A DNA stretch of 64,000 nt. Origin: an uncultured Pirellulaceae bacterium (lineage in GTDB: Bacteria > Planctomycetota > Planctomycetia > Pirellulales > Pirellulaceae). The stretch's first letter is position 1, and each line of letters starts with the position of its first letter. This document shows positions 19,632 through 28,917 of the stretch, piece after piece. A model generated the notes under the pieces. That model searched no databases and was not told the DNA's origin. It worked only from the letters and a program-made list of their open reading frames with translations. Position numbers and translations under genes: made by a program. The stretch spans positions 1 to 64,000 of the forward strand of contig CALHPU010000064.1 in NCBI GenBank assembly GCA_938036435.1, read 5' to 3'.

Positions 19632-20963
19632 ATGGGCCAGACGCCGAGCTACGAACAGACAAAATCTGAAACGCTGGCCGCATTATCAGCAGGCGAGAAC
19701 GATGTTGCGTTTCGCAATTTTCGTCACTGCTTGGAATTCGGCAGCGAAATCCCGACGGGGAAATCAAAAGTGTTCGCCGACGCGTTTGCGGTATTTACTC
19801 GCATTGCAGAACAGTTCGGCGACGAAGAGTTCACCAATCGTGTGCGGTATGTTGCTCAAAATCCGAACGATGTCCAAGGACTCTACGATCTAGGCTTTGG
19901 ATTATACGAACAATCGCAGTTCGGCATCGCCGCAGGCGTACTAGCCCGCGCCGACAAATTGGCACCCGCTGAACCTGCGATTGTCTCGGAACTGGTGTGT
20001 GCGTTGGAAGGCTTCAACAATTGCCAGTCGGCAGTAAACGTTCTCAAGCGTTATCCCAAAATGACAGCGAAGCAGTTCTTGTTCGCCTACTTGATGGCCT
20101 TTAACTGTCTAATGTCGGGCGACGTAGCTACCGCTGTGGAATTTGCCGCAACACTGCCAAAATTGACCGAAGACGATGCTCACGAAGCCATGGCTCAACG
20201 GATCTACGACTTCCTAGCTCGCGCTCAAAAAGTTGGCGGAGTATGCGCTCTGGACGATAACGATTTGCGCGGATGGAACTATGTGACGACCGGTGGGGTT
20301 TTGACCATGTTGTCTCCGCATGGCTATCCCGATCCAATGCGCGGTAGATTCGCGTACCTCCGAGACTCGTATGAAAATATTCGCGTTGGACTAGAGTCCT
20401 TAAAGACAATCGTTGAACATAAACGCATGAAGCCAAAGTGTATTTTTGCTTTGCCCGGACGTGATTCACAAATCGTCGCGACAGCGGCCAGTCTCGTTTT
20501 TAATTTGCCGTTGGAGCAATGGCCAACCGAAGATGGGACTGGCAAGCCGGGGATCATCGTTGGGTATGATTTCGGTAAGGCCGATTTGAACTTGGAGCCC
20601 CTGAGTATTCATCGGGCCAATCAGTTACTTTTTTCTCATGCAATCCAATGGACATTGAGCTTGCCGGTTGCTCCAGATGTGGTGACGCTTCAGCATCAGA
20701 TGCTAGTGGCACCATGGGAGCCATGCATCCAAGCAGATAAGGATTCGTCAGGAACCAGCCAGACGCTGGCCGACGATCGAGCCCCTGAACTTATTGCCAA
20801 AGAGATCGAGCAGCTTGATATCTCCTCGGTCTCGATGGAGGGAGAGGAGGCGCCGCCGGAACTTTCGGGCGTCTTTCTTGATGCGCTCGATCCTTTTCCG
20901 CGCCACAGCGGTACGCGTCAACAAGCTTGGCCAAACTCGCCGGTCAAAAGTGCTCGGCTCTAG
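19632..20963 (+). CDS. Conserved hypothetical protein (TPR-like N terminus)
   Basis: Long ORF with alpha-helical repeats (GLYDLGFGLYEQSQFGIAAGVLARADKLAPAEPAIVSELVCALEGFN); no firm family. Confidence 0.65.
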   Translation: MGQTPSYEQTKSETLAALSAGENDVAFRNFRHCLEFGSEIPTGKSKVFADAFAVFTRIAEQFGDEEFTNRVRYVAQNPNDVQGLYDLGFGLYEQSQFGIAAGVLARADKLAPAEPAIVSELVCALEGFNNCQSAVNVLKRYPKMTAKQFLFAYLMAFNCLMSGDVATAVEFAATLPKLTEDDAHEAMAQRIYDFLARAQKVGGVCALDDNDLRGWNYVTTGGVLTMLSPHGYPDPMRGRFAYLRDSYENIRVGLESLKTIVEHKRMKPKCIFALPGRDSQIVATAASLVFNLPLEQWPTEDGTGKPGIIVGYDFGKADLNLEPLSIHRANQLLFSHAIQWTLSLPVAPDVVTLQHQMLVAPWEPCIQADKDSSGTSQTLADDRAPELIAKEIEQLDISSVSMEGEEAPPELSGVFLDALDPFPRHSGTRQQAWPNSPVKSARL

Positions 20964-20998
20964 TAGCAAACTAACGCGTAGCTCAACGAATTCTCAAA

Positions 20999-21090
20999 TC
21001 ACTGCCCGATAAGAATCTCAATCAATGGGGCAATATCAATGAAGTTCACGGCACCATTGCGATCAAGGGACAAGTTATAAACCGCGCCGC
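20999..21090 (-). pseudogene. Possible dockerin-type I repeat remnant
   Basis: Minus-strand SLDRNGAVNFIDIAPLIEILIGQ* resembles planctomycete dockerin repeats (DxNxDGxVNFxDIxPxI); no intact upstream ORF in the same frame. Confidence 0.35.
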
Positions 21091-21914
21091 GAAGACGACG
21101 TCGTTGACTCCATCGAGATCACTGAGCGTCTAAAGCGATCACCGCTCTTGAATAATCTCGTCGGCAAGCCGCCTTCATCAGAGTCAATGCGCTGTGCAGT
21201 GATGGCTTGTATTGAAACGCTTCGCGATCTCAAAATAGCCAGCGTTTTGTCCAATAGAACGCGAAATTCGCTTTCAAATGTGCAACTTCAAAACATGATT
21301 ACGGAGGTCGATGCAACAACGAGGATGGCGACAGTGGAGATAAGTCTGAGATTGCTGATAAATTTGTGCGCTTCGAGGGAGGGGGAAATGAAGTGCGAGT
21401 GCCTAGGCTTAACTTGTTTTTCTATTGGTGACACGCAAGGTGAACGAAAGCGGGACGCATTGCCAATAAATGTGACGCTTTGATGCAAGGCACGCGTTTT
21501 TCTTGCTGAAGTTCCGATCGATTCGCACGCGCCGTGCCGCTTTCGGATTGCTGACCGATTAAGCGTCTTTGTTTGGCTTACTAATAAAGAAAAAGCTCAA
21601 TTGGCCGATTGTTTTAGAACCAACGGGTTTTATGGACGTACCTCACCGGCTAGGGATGGGGCCCGTTTTTGGGTCCACTGAACGCTATCACATCCGATCG
21701 ATACAAGAAAATCGTGGCGACGGTCGAATTCGCGATGTTAATTGGCACCAAAGTCGTTACCTTTTAGCAAACAAAAAGTTGGTTCCAAGTTAGGGACGAA
21801 TTTTCCTAATGACTACAACGACCCCATGCGAACTTATCCGTCAGCAGTTTTTACTGACGCGAATTAGAGACTTATGGCGCGTTGATTTTTACTCAATTTG
21901 AGGAGTGCTTGAGA

Positions 21915-22622
21915 ATGTTAAAATATGTTTTTGGTTTGGCTTTGATCGCATTGGCTTCTGGCTGTGCCACCTCACCGTCTCCGGCCGTTGCACAGGGCCC
22001 TCAAGATGTGAGTACGGCCAAAATCACCCACACCGTTTATTTCGATCTTGAAATCGGCGGACAGCCAGCCGGACGAGTCAAGATGGGACTCTTTGGAGAC
22101 GTCGTTCCTGAAACCGCACAAAACTTTCGCGCTTTATGCACTGGAGAAAAGGGCGTGGGCAAAAGTGGAAAACCTCTTCACTACAAAGGCAGCAAATTTC
22201 ATCGTGTGATTCCGGGATTCATGTGTCAGGGAGGTGACTTCACCAATGGCGATGGAACCGGTGGTGAGAGTATCTACGGCGAGAAATTCAAGGACGAGAA
22301 CTTTGAGTTGAAGCACACTCAGCCAATGCTTTTGTCGATGGCCAACGCCGGGCCCAACACTAATGGATCACAGTTTTTTATCACGACCGCTAAGACGGGT
22401 TGGCTCGATGGAAAGCATGTTGTGTTCGGCAAAGTAATCGAAGGCGATGCCATTATTCGTGCCGTTGAAAAACAAGGATCGCGAGGTGGAGACACCATGG
22501 CCGATATTGTCATTGCCGACTGTGGCGAATTGCCGACCGGAGCCGCCGGCGGTAGCGCTCCCAAAGCGGGTAGCGCTCCCAAAGCGGGCAGCGGAGCCAA
22601 AGCGGGCAGCGGACAGAGGTAG
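21915..22622 (+). CDS. Peptidyl-prolyl cis-trans isomerase, cyclophilin type, predicted lipoprotein
   Basis: Lipobox [57 protein letters not shown]...[12 protein letters not shown]-terminal (GSAPKA)n repeats. Confidence 0.93.
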   Translation: MLKYVFGLALIALASGCATSPSPAVAQGPQDVSTAKITHTVYFDLEIGGQPAGRVKMGLFGDVVPETAQNFRALCTGEKGVGKSGKPLHYKGSKFHRVIPGFMCQGGDFTNGDGTGGESIYGEKFKDENFELKHTQPMLLSMANAGPNTNGSQFFITTAKTGWLDGKHVVFGKVIEGDAIIRAVEKQGSRGGDTMADIVIADCGELPTGAAGGSAPKAGSAPKAGSGAKAGSGQR

Positions 22623-22675
22623 TCCGTATTCTTGCGACAAAAATTGGATATTCGATCCATGGAAAATAACAGAGA

Positions 22676-22703
22676 ACTGCCGAGAAATCGGCAGTTTTTT
22701 TTA
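22676..22703 (+). terminator. Rho-independent terminator after the cyclophilin gene
   Basis: AACTGCCGA-GAAA-TCGGCAGTT followed by T-run. Confidence 0.85.
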
Positions 22704-22947
22704 GTTGGGAGCCAGCGCCGAGTTTTAGTGCTCTCGGTGAGATGAAACAGATTTGTTATCCGAGGAGGCACGTCCAATCAAAAATGCTAATGCCGTCTGT
22801 CTCAAAATTCGCCTAAATGGCCGTTTCGGCGACTAGAAATGTCGGATGTGGCTATTAAAATATTGGCTCGTGTAAATTATCCGCTTGATCGACAGCGTTC
22901 TCTGTTGGCAGCGTTCTCCGCTCCCCTTCTACAGTTAGAAATTTGCT

Positions 22948-24192
22948 ATGACGAACACCTTAAGAAAAAATCATGCGCCCCTTCAACTCGAAAACTTAGA
23001 GGATCGAATGATGCTCTCTTCGGTCGAGATTTTTGCTGCTGGCGAAACAGGCACCGAAGCGTTCAACCTACTGCTCGATGGAAACGTGGTGCAAACATTC
23101 CAGAACGTAGGCGGTGACTTTGAATCGCGTCAGTTTGAAAGATTCGTCTTTGAAGCGGACGGACCAGTAACCGCTGATCGCGTCGAGATTGATTTTATCA
23201 ACGACGACTTTAACGCTAACACTGGCCGCGACGTCAATTTGTTCGTTGACAAAATTGTTGTTGAAGGAAACACCTTTGAAGCCGAATCTTCTGAGACCTT
23301 TCACACTGGCCTGATTGACAACGGCGAGTTCGTTGGTCCGGGCTTCTTGCAGTCAGAGGTCTTGAACGTCAACGGTAGAATCAGTTTCCTCGCCAATCAG
23401 ACACGCTCCTTCGGGACACGTATTCGCGTTGATGCTTCTGGAGACACCGGAGAAGAGATTCTGCAATTGCAAATTGACGGCCAAGCGGTCACTGATTTCA
23501 CTTTTGATGCTGCCGGTCAAGAGCAAGTTTTGCTGTTTGAGACAGATGAAATCGTCGACATTTCACGCGTAAGGTTTGCCTTCGTCAATGATGCGTTCGA
23601 TGAGAGCACTGGATTCGACCGAAACGTGCGCGTACGACAGTTCCAAACAATTGATATCCAATCAGGTTATCGAAATATTTTCAACACGACCAACGGTCAG
23701 GTGTTTGCTAGCGAGTCGTTTACCGATCTCGATGGCGTCACTGCTGGTCTCGGACGCGGCGGATTTCTAGTCACCGATTCATTCTTGGAAGTTCGTGAAA
23801 CTCAAACGCGTATCCGCGTCGACGCACAGGGACATACTGGTGAAGAAATTCTCCAAATTGTTCAAAATGGTGAAGTGTTGGCTCAATTTCAGGCATCGAC
23901 TGATCGAGAGACCTTCTTTTTGGAGAGCACGGAGCAGATTAATTTAGAGGATCTGCAAGTTCGGTTCGTCAATGACGCATTTGATGCAGAAACTGGTTTT
24001 GATCGAAACCTGACGGTTTTCAACTTCCAGACGATTGATTTGTCTTCGGGGGAGCGTGAAATCGCATGGACCTTGGAGAGCGATGTCTTCGGTTCTGGCG
24101 TCTTCGACGGTCAGAGCGTCGTTGACGGCCGCGGGATTAACAACACCCTTGTGACCAATGGTTTCTTTCAGTTTCAACCTCACGTGGTTTAG
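22948..24192 (+). CDS. Secreted protein with three tandem CBM36/CBM60-like (Ca-dependent carbohydrate-binding) domains
   Basis: Three copies of VxFVNDxFDxxTGxDRN[LV]xVxxFQ (INDDFNANTGRDVNLFVDKI; VNDAFDESTGFDRNVRVRQF; VNDAFDAETGFDRNLTVFNF). N-terminal LENLEDRMMLSS motif. Confidence 0.65.
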   Translation: MTNTLRKNHAPLQLENLEDRMMLSSVEIFAAGETGTEAFNLLLDGNVVQTFQNVGGDFESRQFERFVFEADGPVTADRVEIDFINDDFNANTGRDVNLFVDKIVVEGNTFEAESSETFHTGLIDNGEFVGPGFLQSEVLNVNGRISFLANQTRSFGTRIRVDASGDTGEEILQLQIDGQAVTDFTFDAAGQEQVLLFETDEIVDISRVRFAFVNDAFDESTGFDRNVRVRQFQTIDIQSGYRNIFNTTNGQVFASESFTDLDGVTAGLGRGGFLVTDSFLEVRETQTRIRVDAQGHTGEEILQIVQNGEVLAQFQASTDRETFFLESTEQINLEDLQVRFVNDAFDAETGFDRNLTVFNFQTIDLSSGEREIAWTLESDVFGSGVFDGQSVVDGRGINNTLVTNGFFQFQPHVV

Positions 24193-24223
24193 TGCTCGAT
24201 TGAACCGCTGAGATCAATTTTTA

Positions 24224-24257
24224 AAATGCCGCTGTTGGATTCGACAGCGGCATTTTT
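24224..24257 (+). terminator. Rho-independent terminator
   Basis: AAATGCCGCTGT/ACAGCGGCATTT followed by TTTT. Confidence 0.8.
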
Positions 24258-24279
24258 TCGTTGGTGAGAGTTGGCCGCT

Positions 24280-24963
24280 TTAAAGTTCCGTACTTCGCCA
24301 CAAATACCAGCTTGCTACCGATGCGTAAGGCCGCCAAGGTTTCGCAATTTTTTCGATCGTTTCCTTGTCGGGTTTTTCTCCCAACTGGTACACGGCCGCG
24401 ATCGCATTTTTGATCCCTAGGTCGTCGACCGGAAGGATATCCATTCGCCCTAAGCAAAACATTAAGAACATTTGAGCCGTCCAGCGTCCGATGCCTTTCA
24501 CTTGAACAAGGACATCGATTGCTTCTTCATCCTCCAATCGGTGGATGTTGGCTAGATCGACAGTCTGATCGTTGACTTTGGCCGCCAAGTCTAACAGATA
24601 GGTCGCCTTTTGATTTGAGACGCCGGCTTCTCTTAAACGCTCAACGGAATATTGCACTAGATCTTCAGGTTCGATCTTGAAGTTGACTTGTTCTTTACCA
24701 TTGACCAATTCATTCAACCGGCGTTGGATAGTTTTTGCGGCCGAAGTAGAAATTTGTTGGGAGACGATTGATTTGGCCAGTGTGCTGAATCGGTGCCGAG
24801 TCGTTTTCCCAGTGAAAGGGCCAACGCGTTTGAGCAACTGCTTCATCACCGGATCGTTTTTTTGTAAGTGCAAACGAGCGGCTTTGATGTGCTGGGCTGA
24901 AAATGGCATAGTGGCTTTAAGAAGCGAAAGTGGTGACCGAGCCTCGATTGTACCATCAAGCAT
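24280..24963 (-). CDS. DNA-3-methyladenine glycosylase II family (AlkA-like, HhH-GPD)
   Basis: RFSTLAKSIVSQQISTSAAKTIQRRL...VKGIGRWTAQMFLMFCLGRMDILPVDDLGIKNAI. Likely start at internal MPFSAQ. Confidence 0.9.
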   Translation of the reverse strand: MLDGTIEARSPLSLLKATMPFSAQHIKAARLHLQKNDPVMKQLLKRVGPFTGKTTRHRFSTLAKSIVSQQISTSAAKTIQRRLNELVNGKEQVNFKIEPEDLVQYSVERLREAGVSNQKATYLLDLAAKVNDQTVDLANIHRLEDEEAIDVLVQVKGIGRWTAQMFLMFCLGRMDILPVDDLGIKNAIAAVYQLGEKPDKETIEKIAKPWRPYASVASWYLWRSTEL

Positions 24964-25036
24964 TCAACCGGTAAGTTGCATTAATGTGCCTTGCTTCCAT
25001 GTTTACGGTCCTTTGGGTGGAATCTAAGATAGTGCA

Positions 25037-26419
25037 ATGTCCGATTCCCAAATTGCCGATTTAGCCCGTCGCAAGCAACTGCGTACGATGGCTCGCGAAT
25101 CACTCAACGCTCAACAATTTAGCCGCTTGCGCGAGGTGCTGATTCGGATTGTTCCCCACAACACCTTTTACCGCCAAAAATTTGTTGACGCGGGGGTGGT
25201 CGATGCAACTGGAACGCACGAAATGGCTGTTCCCCGGGACCGATCCGAGTTGGCGAAGCTGCCGCTGACGACCAAGTGTGAATTATTGGGTGATGGATCG
25301 AGTCCTTTTGCTGCGAACTTGACTTGGCCGGTGGACGACTACGTCCGATTTCATCGTACCTCCGGCACGCATGGTCATCCAATGATGGTTTTAGATACCG
25401 CCGAGGACTGGCAGTGGTGGATCGATGGCTGGCAGCACGTGTTAGACGTGGCCAACGTGACGGCTGCCGATCGGGCTGTGATGGCATTTAGTTTCGGACC
25501 GTTTATCGGTTTTTGGAGCGCTTTCGATGCGACCGCCGAGCGCGGGGCGCTGGTGATTCCCACCGGAGCAATGACGACCTTGGCTCGTCTGGATCTAATT
25601 CAGACGACTTCAGCAACGGTTGTATTTTGCACGCCAAGCTACGCACTACACATGGCGGAGCTGGCGGCCGAAAGTGGGATCGACATTGCAAGTAGCTCCG
25701 TCAGGAAGATCGTTGTTGCTGGTGAGCCGGGAGGCTCGATTCGGGCGACCCGAGAAAAGATCGAGTCTGCTTGGAACGCTAAAGTCGTAGACCATAGCGG
25801 TGCCAGCGAAATTGGCCCATGGGGGTTTGCGGACAATAAAGGTACCGGGATTTACGTCAACGAGGTCAATTTTCTGCCGGAGCTGATTTCGGTGGACGAT
25901 GGTCAGCTGATCCCGTTTGAGTCACTGCCATTGCGATCTAAGGTTCCCATTGACGGTAGCGGGACGAATTCTGAATGTTTAGCCGAATTGGTGTTAACCA
26001 CTCTCGGCCGCGACGGCAGTCCGGTGATTCGCTACCGGACGGGGGATTTGGTTCGGCCGATGATCAACGACAAAGGCGACGAGGGTTTGCAGTTTCTGTT
26101 TCTCGAAGGTGGCGTTCTGGGCCGCACTGACGACATGATGATCGTGCGGGGAGTTAACGTATTTCCAACTTCTGTTGAATCGATCCTGCGCGAGGTTGCA
26201 GAAGTGGTTGAGTACCGGATGACGGCGACTAAGGCAGGCCAGATGGATCAGTTGAAGATCGAGTTAGAAGCGACCGAAAACGTAGCCGATTCGGTTGCCG
26301 AACTACTCCGCACGCGGTTAGGCCTGCGGATCGATGTGACTCAGGTAGCCGCCGGAGAGTTACCTCGATTTGAGGCCAAGGGAAAACGGTTCGTTGATTT
26401 GCGCGGCGACGTATCATAG
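25037..26419 (+). CDS. Phenylacetate-CoA ligase-like AMP-dependent synthetase
   Basis: FHRTSGTHGHPMMV, ATVVFCTPSYALHMAE, YRTGDLVRP, LGRTDDMMIVRGVNVFPTSVESIL. Confidence 0.85.
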   Translation: MSDSQIADLARRKQLRTMARESLNAQQFSRLREVLIRIVPHNTFYRQKFVDAGVVDATGTHEMAVPRDRSELAKLPLTTKCELLGDGSSPFAANLTWPVDDYVRFHRTSGTHGHPMMVLDTAEDWQWWIDGWQHVLDVANVTAADRAVMAFSFGPFIGFWSAFDATAERGALVIPTGAMTTLARLDLIQTTSATVVFCTPSYALHMAELAAESGIDIASSSVRKIVVAGEPGGSIRATREKIESAWNAKVVDHSGASEIGPWGFADNKGTGIYVNEVNFLPELISVDDGQLIPFESLPLRSKVPIDGSGTNSECLAELVLTTLGRDGSPVIRYRTGDLVRPMINDKGDEGLQFLFLEGGVLGRTDDMMIVRGVNVFPTSVESILREVAEVVEYRMTATKAGQMDQLKIELEATENVADSVAELLRTRLGLRIDVTQVAAGELPRFEAKGKRFVDLRGDVS

Positions 26420-26459
26420 GATACCGATCAAGTTAACTTGCGACTGGAAAAAATATTTC

Positions 26460-26777
26460 ATGCATCCGACCAACTTACAAACGACCGAGAATCGCGAATT
26501 GGTGATTTCTTGGAGCGACGGTGTTGAGGCCACGATCCCCTTCCGTGTGTTGCGTGAGGGTTGTCAGTGCGCGGGTTGCAATGAGAAAAGAGTCAATCCA
26601 CCAGAGAAACCTGTCGGATTGCCCATTCTGTCCGCCGCTGAGGCGCGGCCGTTGACGATCGAGAAAATGCATCCGGTCGGCAACTACGCCTATAATATTC
26701 ACTTCTCTGATGGCCACAGCGCTGGGATTTACACTTTCGAAATGCTTCGAAATATTGGTGAGGCGTGTGCGAAGTAG
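26460..26777 (+). CDS. DUF971 domain protein
   Basis: LVISWSDGVEATIPFRVLREGCQCAGC...VGNYAYNIHFSDGHSAGIYTFEMLRNIG. Confidence 0.85.
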   Translation: MHPTNLQTTENRELVISWSDGVEATIPFRVLREGCQCAGCNEKRVNPPEKPVGLPILSAAEARPLTIEKMHPVGNYAYNIHFSDGHSAGIYTFEMLRNIGEACAK

Positions 26778-26784
26778 AGACGGT

Positions 26785-28701
26785 TTACTTGTTGGAAACT
26801 AAATTTGCCTTGGCTAAGTCGTTGCCTTGGCTGTTTTCTACTAGCGCAGCCACATCTGACTTTGGGTTGGTTTTCTTTCGCCGATCGATCTTGTGCTTGT
26901 TCTTATCCATAGCCTGCTCTAGCAAAAATTCTGATGCCTGATCAGGCATTTCGAGGTTCAATTCGATCAATTGCGTAATGGCATCGAGGAATTTGCCTTC
27001 TTCGTACAAGTTTAAGCATTGGTCGTACTTTTCTAGCTGTTCGATCATGGCAGCCGATACGGGGCGCGGAAATAATTCGTAGACATCCATCGGCGTACTG
27101 ATTCCGGCAAGCGCTGTCCGACAAACTCTTCGACCGACATAAAACTCTTTGACTTGGTTGGCCACCGATTCTGAAACTAGGATAGGCAATCCAATGCCTT
27201 TGGTTGCCGATTCTAGGCGGCTGGCAATGTTAACGGTCGATCCGCTGGGACCGTATTTTAAGCGACTGGTGCTTCCTGAGTTACCGACTTGGGCTACGCC
27301 AGTGTGAATGCCGACTCCAACACGCAGACGTTGTTGCAGGCGGTGAGCCCATACTTCATTCAGTTCCGGTAGACAGGCAAGTAGGTCTTCGGCGGCGCGA
27401 CACGCCAAAAGAACGTGGTCGGGTTGCTCGATCGGAGCGTTCCAAAATGCAGACAGCCCATCGCCAAAGTAGTCGATAATGACACCGTCGTGGCGTGCAA
27501 CGATTTCAGAGAATTGATCCATCACGTCGGTTAGTAGTTGATAGGTGACTTTTGGCCCGGCATGATCACTGATCGTAGAAAAGCTCCTCAGGTCGACAAA
27601 CAAAACGGTAACATCTGTTGTGCGACCCTCGAGAATAACAGGGTTAGCTTCCAAGTGGCGGACAACTTTTGGCGAGAACGCTTGTTCTAGCAAAACGCGC
27701 GAGCGCGTTGCTTCGGCCTCTTTTTCCAAACGCGTCATTGCCGAGAGAATGGAATTTGCAATGAGTTGAACAAACTGCGCCTCCAACGTGCGAGCACCAA
27801 TGCGATTGTTGTTGTGCCGCTGTCCGCGGAATCCGTAGACCACCGCAATTACTTCCCCGTGGTGATTGAATACTGGACTGACAACCGCTGTCTCCCACGA
27901 TTGCGATTCTGCTGATGCAGTGAGTTGGGAGCTGTCATGGAAAAGTGTGACACCTTGTTCTACCGCGCGTTGCACAAGATCGGCTCGGAACCGAATAGGA
28001 CTGTCTGAAAACGGAATATGACTGGCAACGATTTTCCACTTTAGGAGGGACGATGTGCTAGGGGAACCCACGCTGTTGGTCTGTATGTTTCCATGAGGTA
28101 GCAGAATGAAACTGCCGTCCAGTCCGCCTGGATTGAATATCGCCCGAGCCGCCTCTTTGAAGAATGCGTGGCTGCCGGCGACTGACTTCTGCAACTCACC
28201 GATGGTCTCCAACCAAGCGGCCAACGTTGAAGGAGCCGGGGAAATTTCGACCGCCTCGCTGATCCCTTTTACTTCCGCAGGCGAATCGCCTTGGGGAGGC
28301 AGGTAGTTCAAAGATTCATCGATGTTGGCTTTCGCAGTAACTTCGAATATCTGAACGCGCGTGTCACCAATCGATAATTTAAGTGGTAGCATCGCGCGAT
28401 GGGGTTGGTTGCGATGCAAACGCGATCCGCTGTCCAGTACGATCGACTGACCAAGATTGACGATCTCGACCTCAAGTCCAGCAGGCTGTTCCGTGAAAGT
28501 CAGCTGACAGTGCAACGCGCTGACGTTGCTGTCTCCTTCAATCATGGCATCGCAATTTGAATCAGTGCCGATGGTAATTTTGTCCTGAACAAGGACAACT
28601 TGCTGGTGCTGCGCGGAGTTGTAGGTTGCGACGCCAACATGCAACGCCGGCAAACTGCTGGCTGCAGAATCAGTTCTATTAGCTGAATTTTCTTTGGCCA
28701 T
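26785..28701 (-). CDS. FHA-GAF-class III adenylate/guanylate cyclase
   Basis: FHA-like IGTDSNCDAMIEGDSNVSALHCQL; central GAF-like region; catalytic VTVLFVDLRSFSTIS...DGVIIDYFGDGLSAFWNAP...VGVGIHTGVAQVGNSGS with both metal-binding Asp positions present. Confidence 0.88.
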   Translation of the reverse strand: MAKENSANRTDSAASSLPALHVGVATYNSAQHQQVVLVQDKITIGTDSNCDAMIEGDSNVSALHCQLTFTEQPAGLEVEIVNLGQSIVLDSGSRLHRNQPHRAMLPLKLSIGDTRVQIFEVTAKANIDESLNYLPPQGDSPAEVKGISEAVEISPAPSTLAAWLETIGELQKSVAGSHAFFKEAARAIFNPGGLDGSFILLPHGNIQTNSVGSPSTSSLLKWKIVASHIPFSDSPIRFRADLVQRAVEQGVTLFHDSSQLTASAESQSWETAVVSPVFNHHGEVIAVVYGFRGQRHNNNRIGARTLEAQFVQLIANSILSAMTRLEKEAEATRSRVLLEQAFSPKVVRHLEANPVILEGRTTDVTVLFVDLRSFSTISDHAGPKVTYQLLTDVMDQFSEIVARHDGVIIDYFGDGLSAFWNAPIEQPDHVLLACRAAEDLLACLPELNEVWAHRLQQRLRVGVGIHTGVAQVGNSGSTSRLKYGPSGSTVNIASRLESATKGIGLPILVSESVANQVKEFYVGRRVCRTALAGISTPMDVYELFPRPVSAAMIEQLEKYDQCLNLYEEGKFLDAITQLIELNLEMPDQASEFLLEQAMDKNKHKIDRRKKTNPKSDVAALVENSQGNDLAKANLVSNK

Positions 28702-28917
28702 GTCTGGGTTCGGGGGTGTTAAAGAAATCGGGTTATAGGGACCCTGCCGAGGGGTGAAGAAGTGTAGGTCGCGAATGTGAGGCAACCCTGCAAATCCCTA
28801 AAGGAAGCTTTGGTCTTTGGACGAAACCTCCATCACTGCGCCGAATATGCGGCCACCAAACCGGTCCGGTTGTACGGATTGATTGTCCTGTGTTGGAAAG
28901 AGGGATCGAAAGGAATT

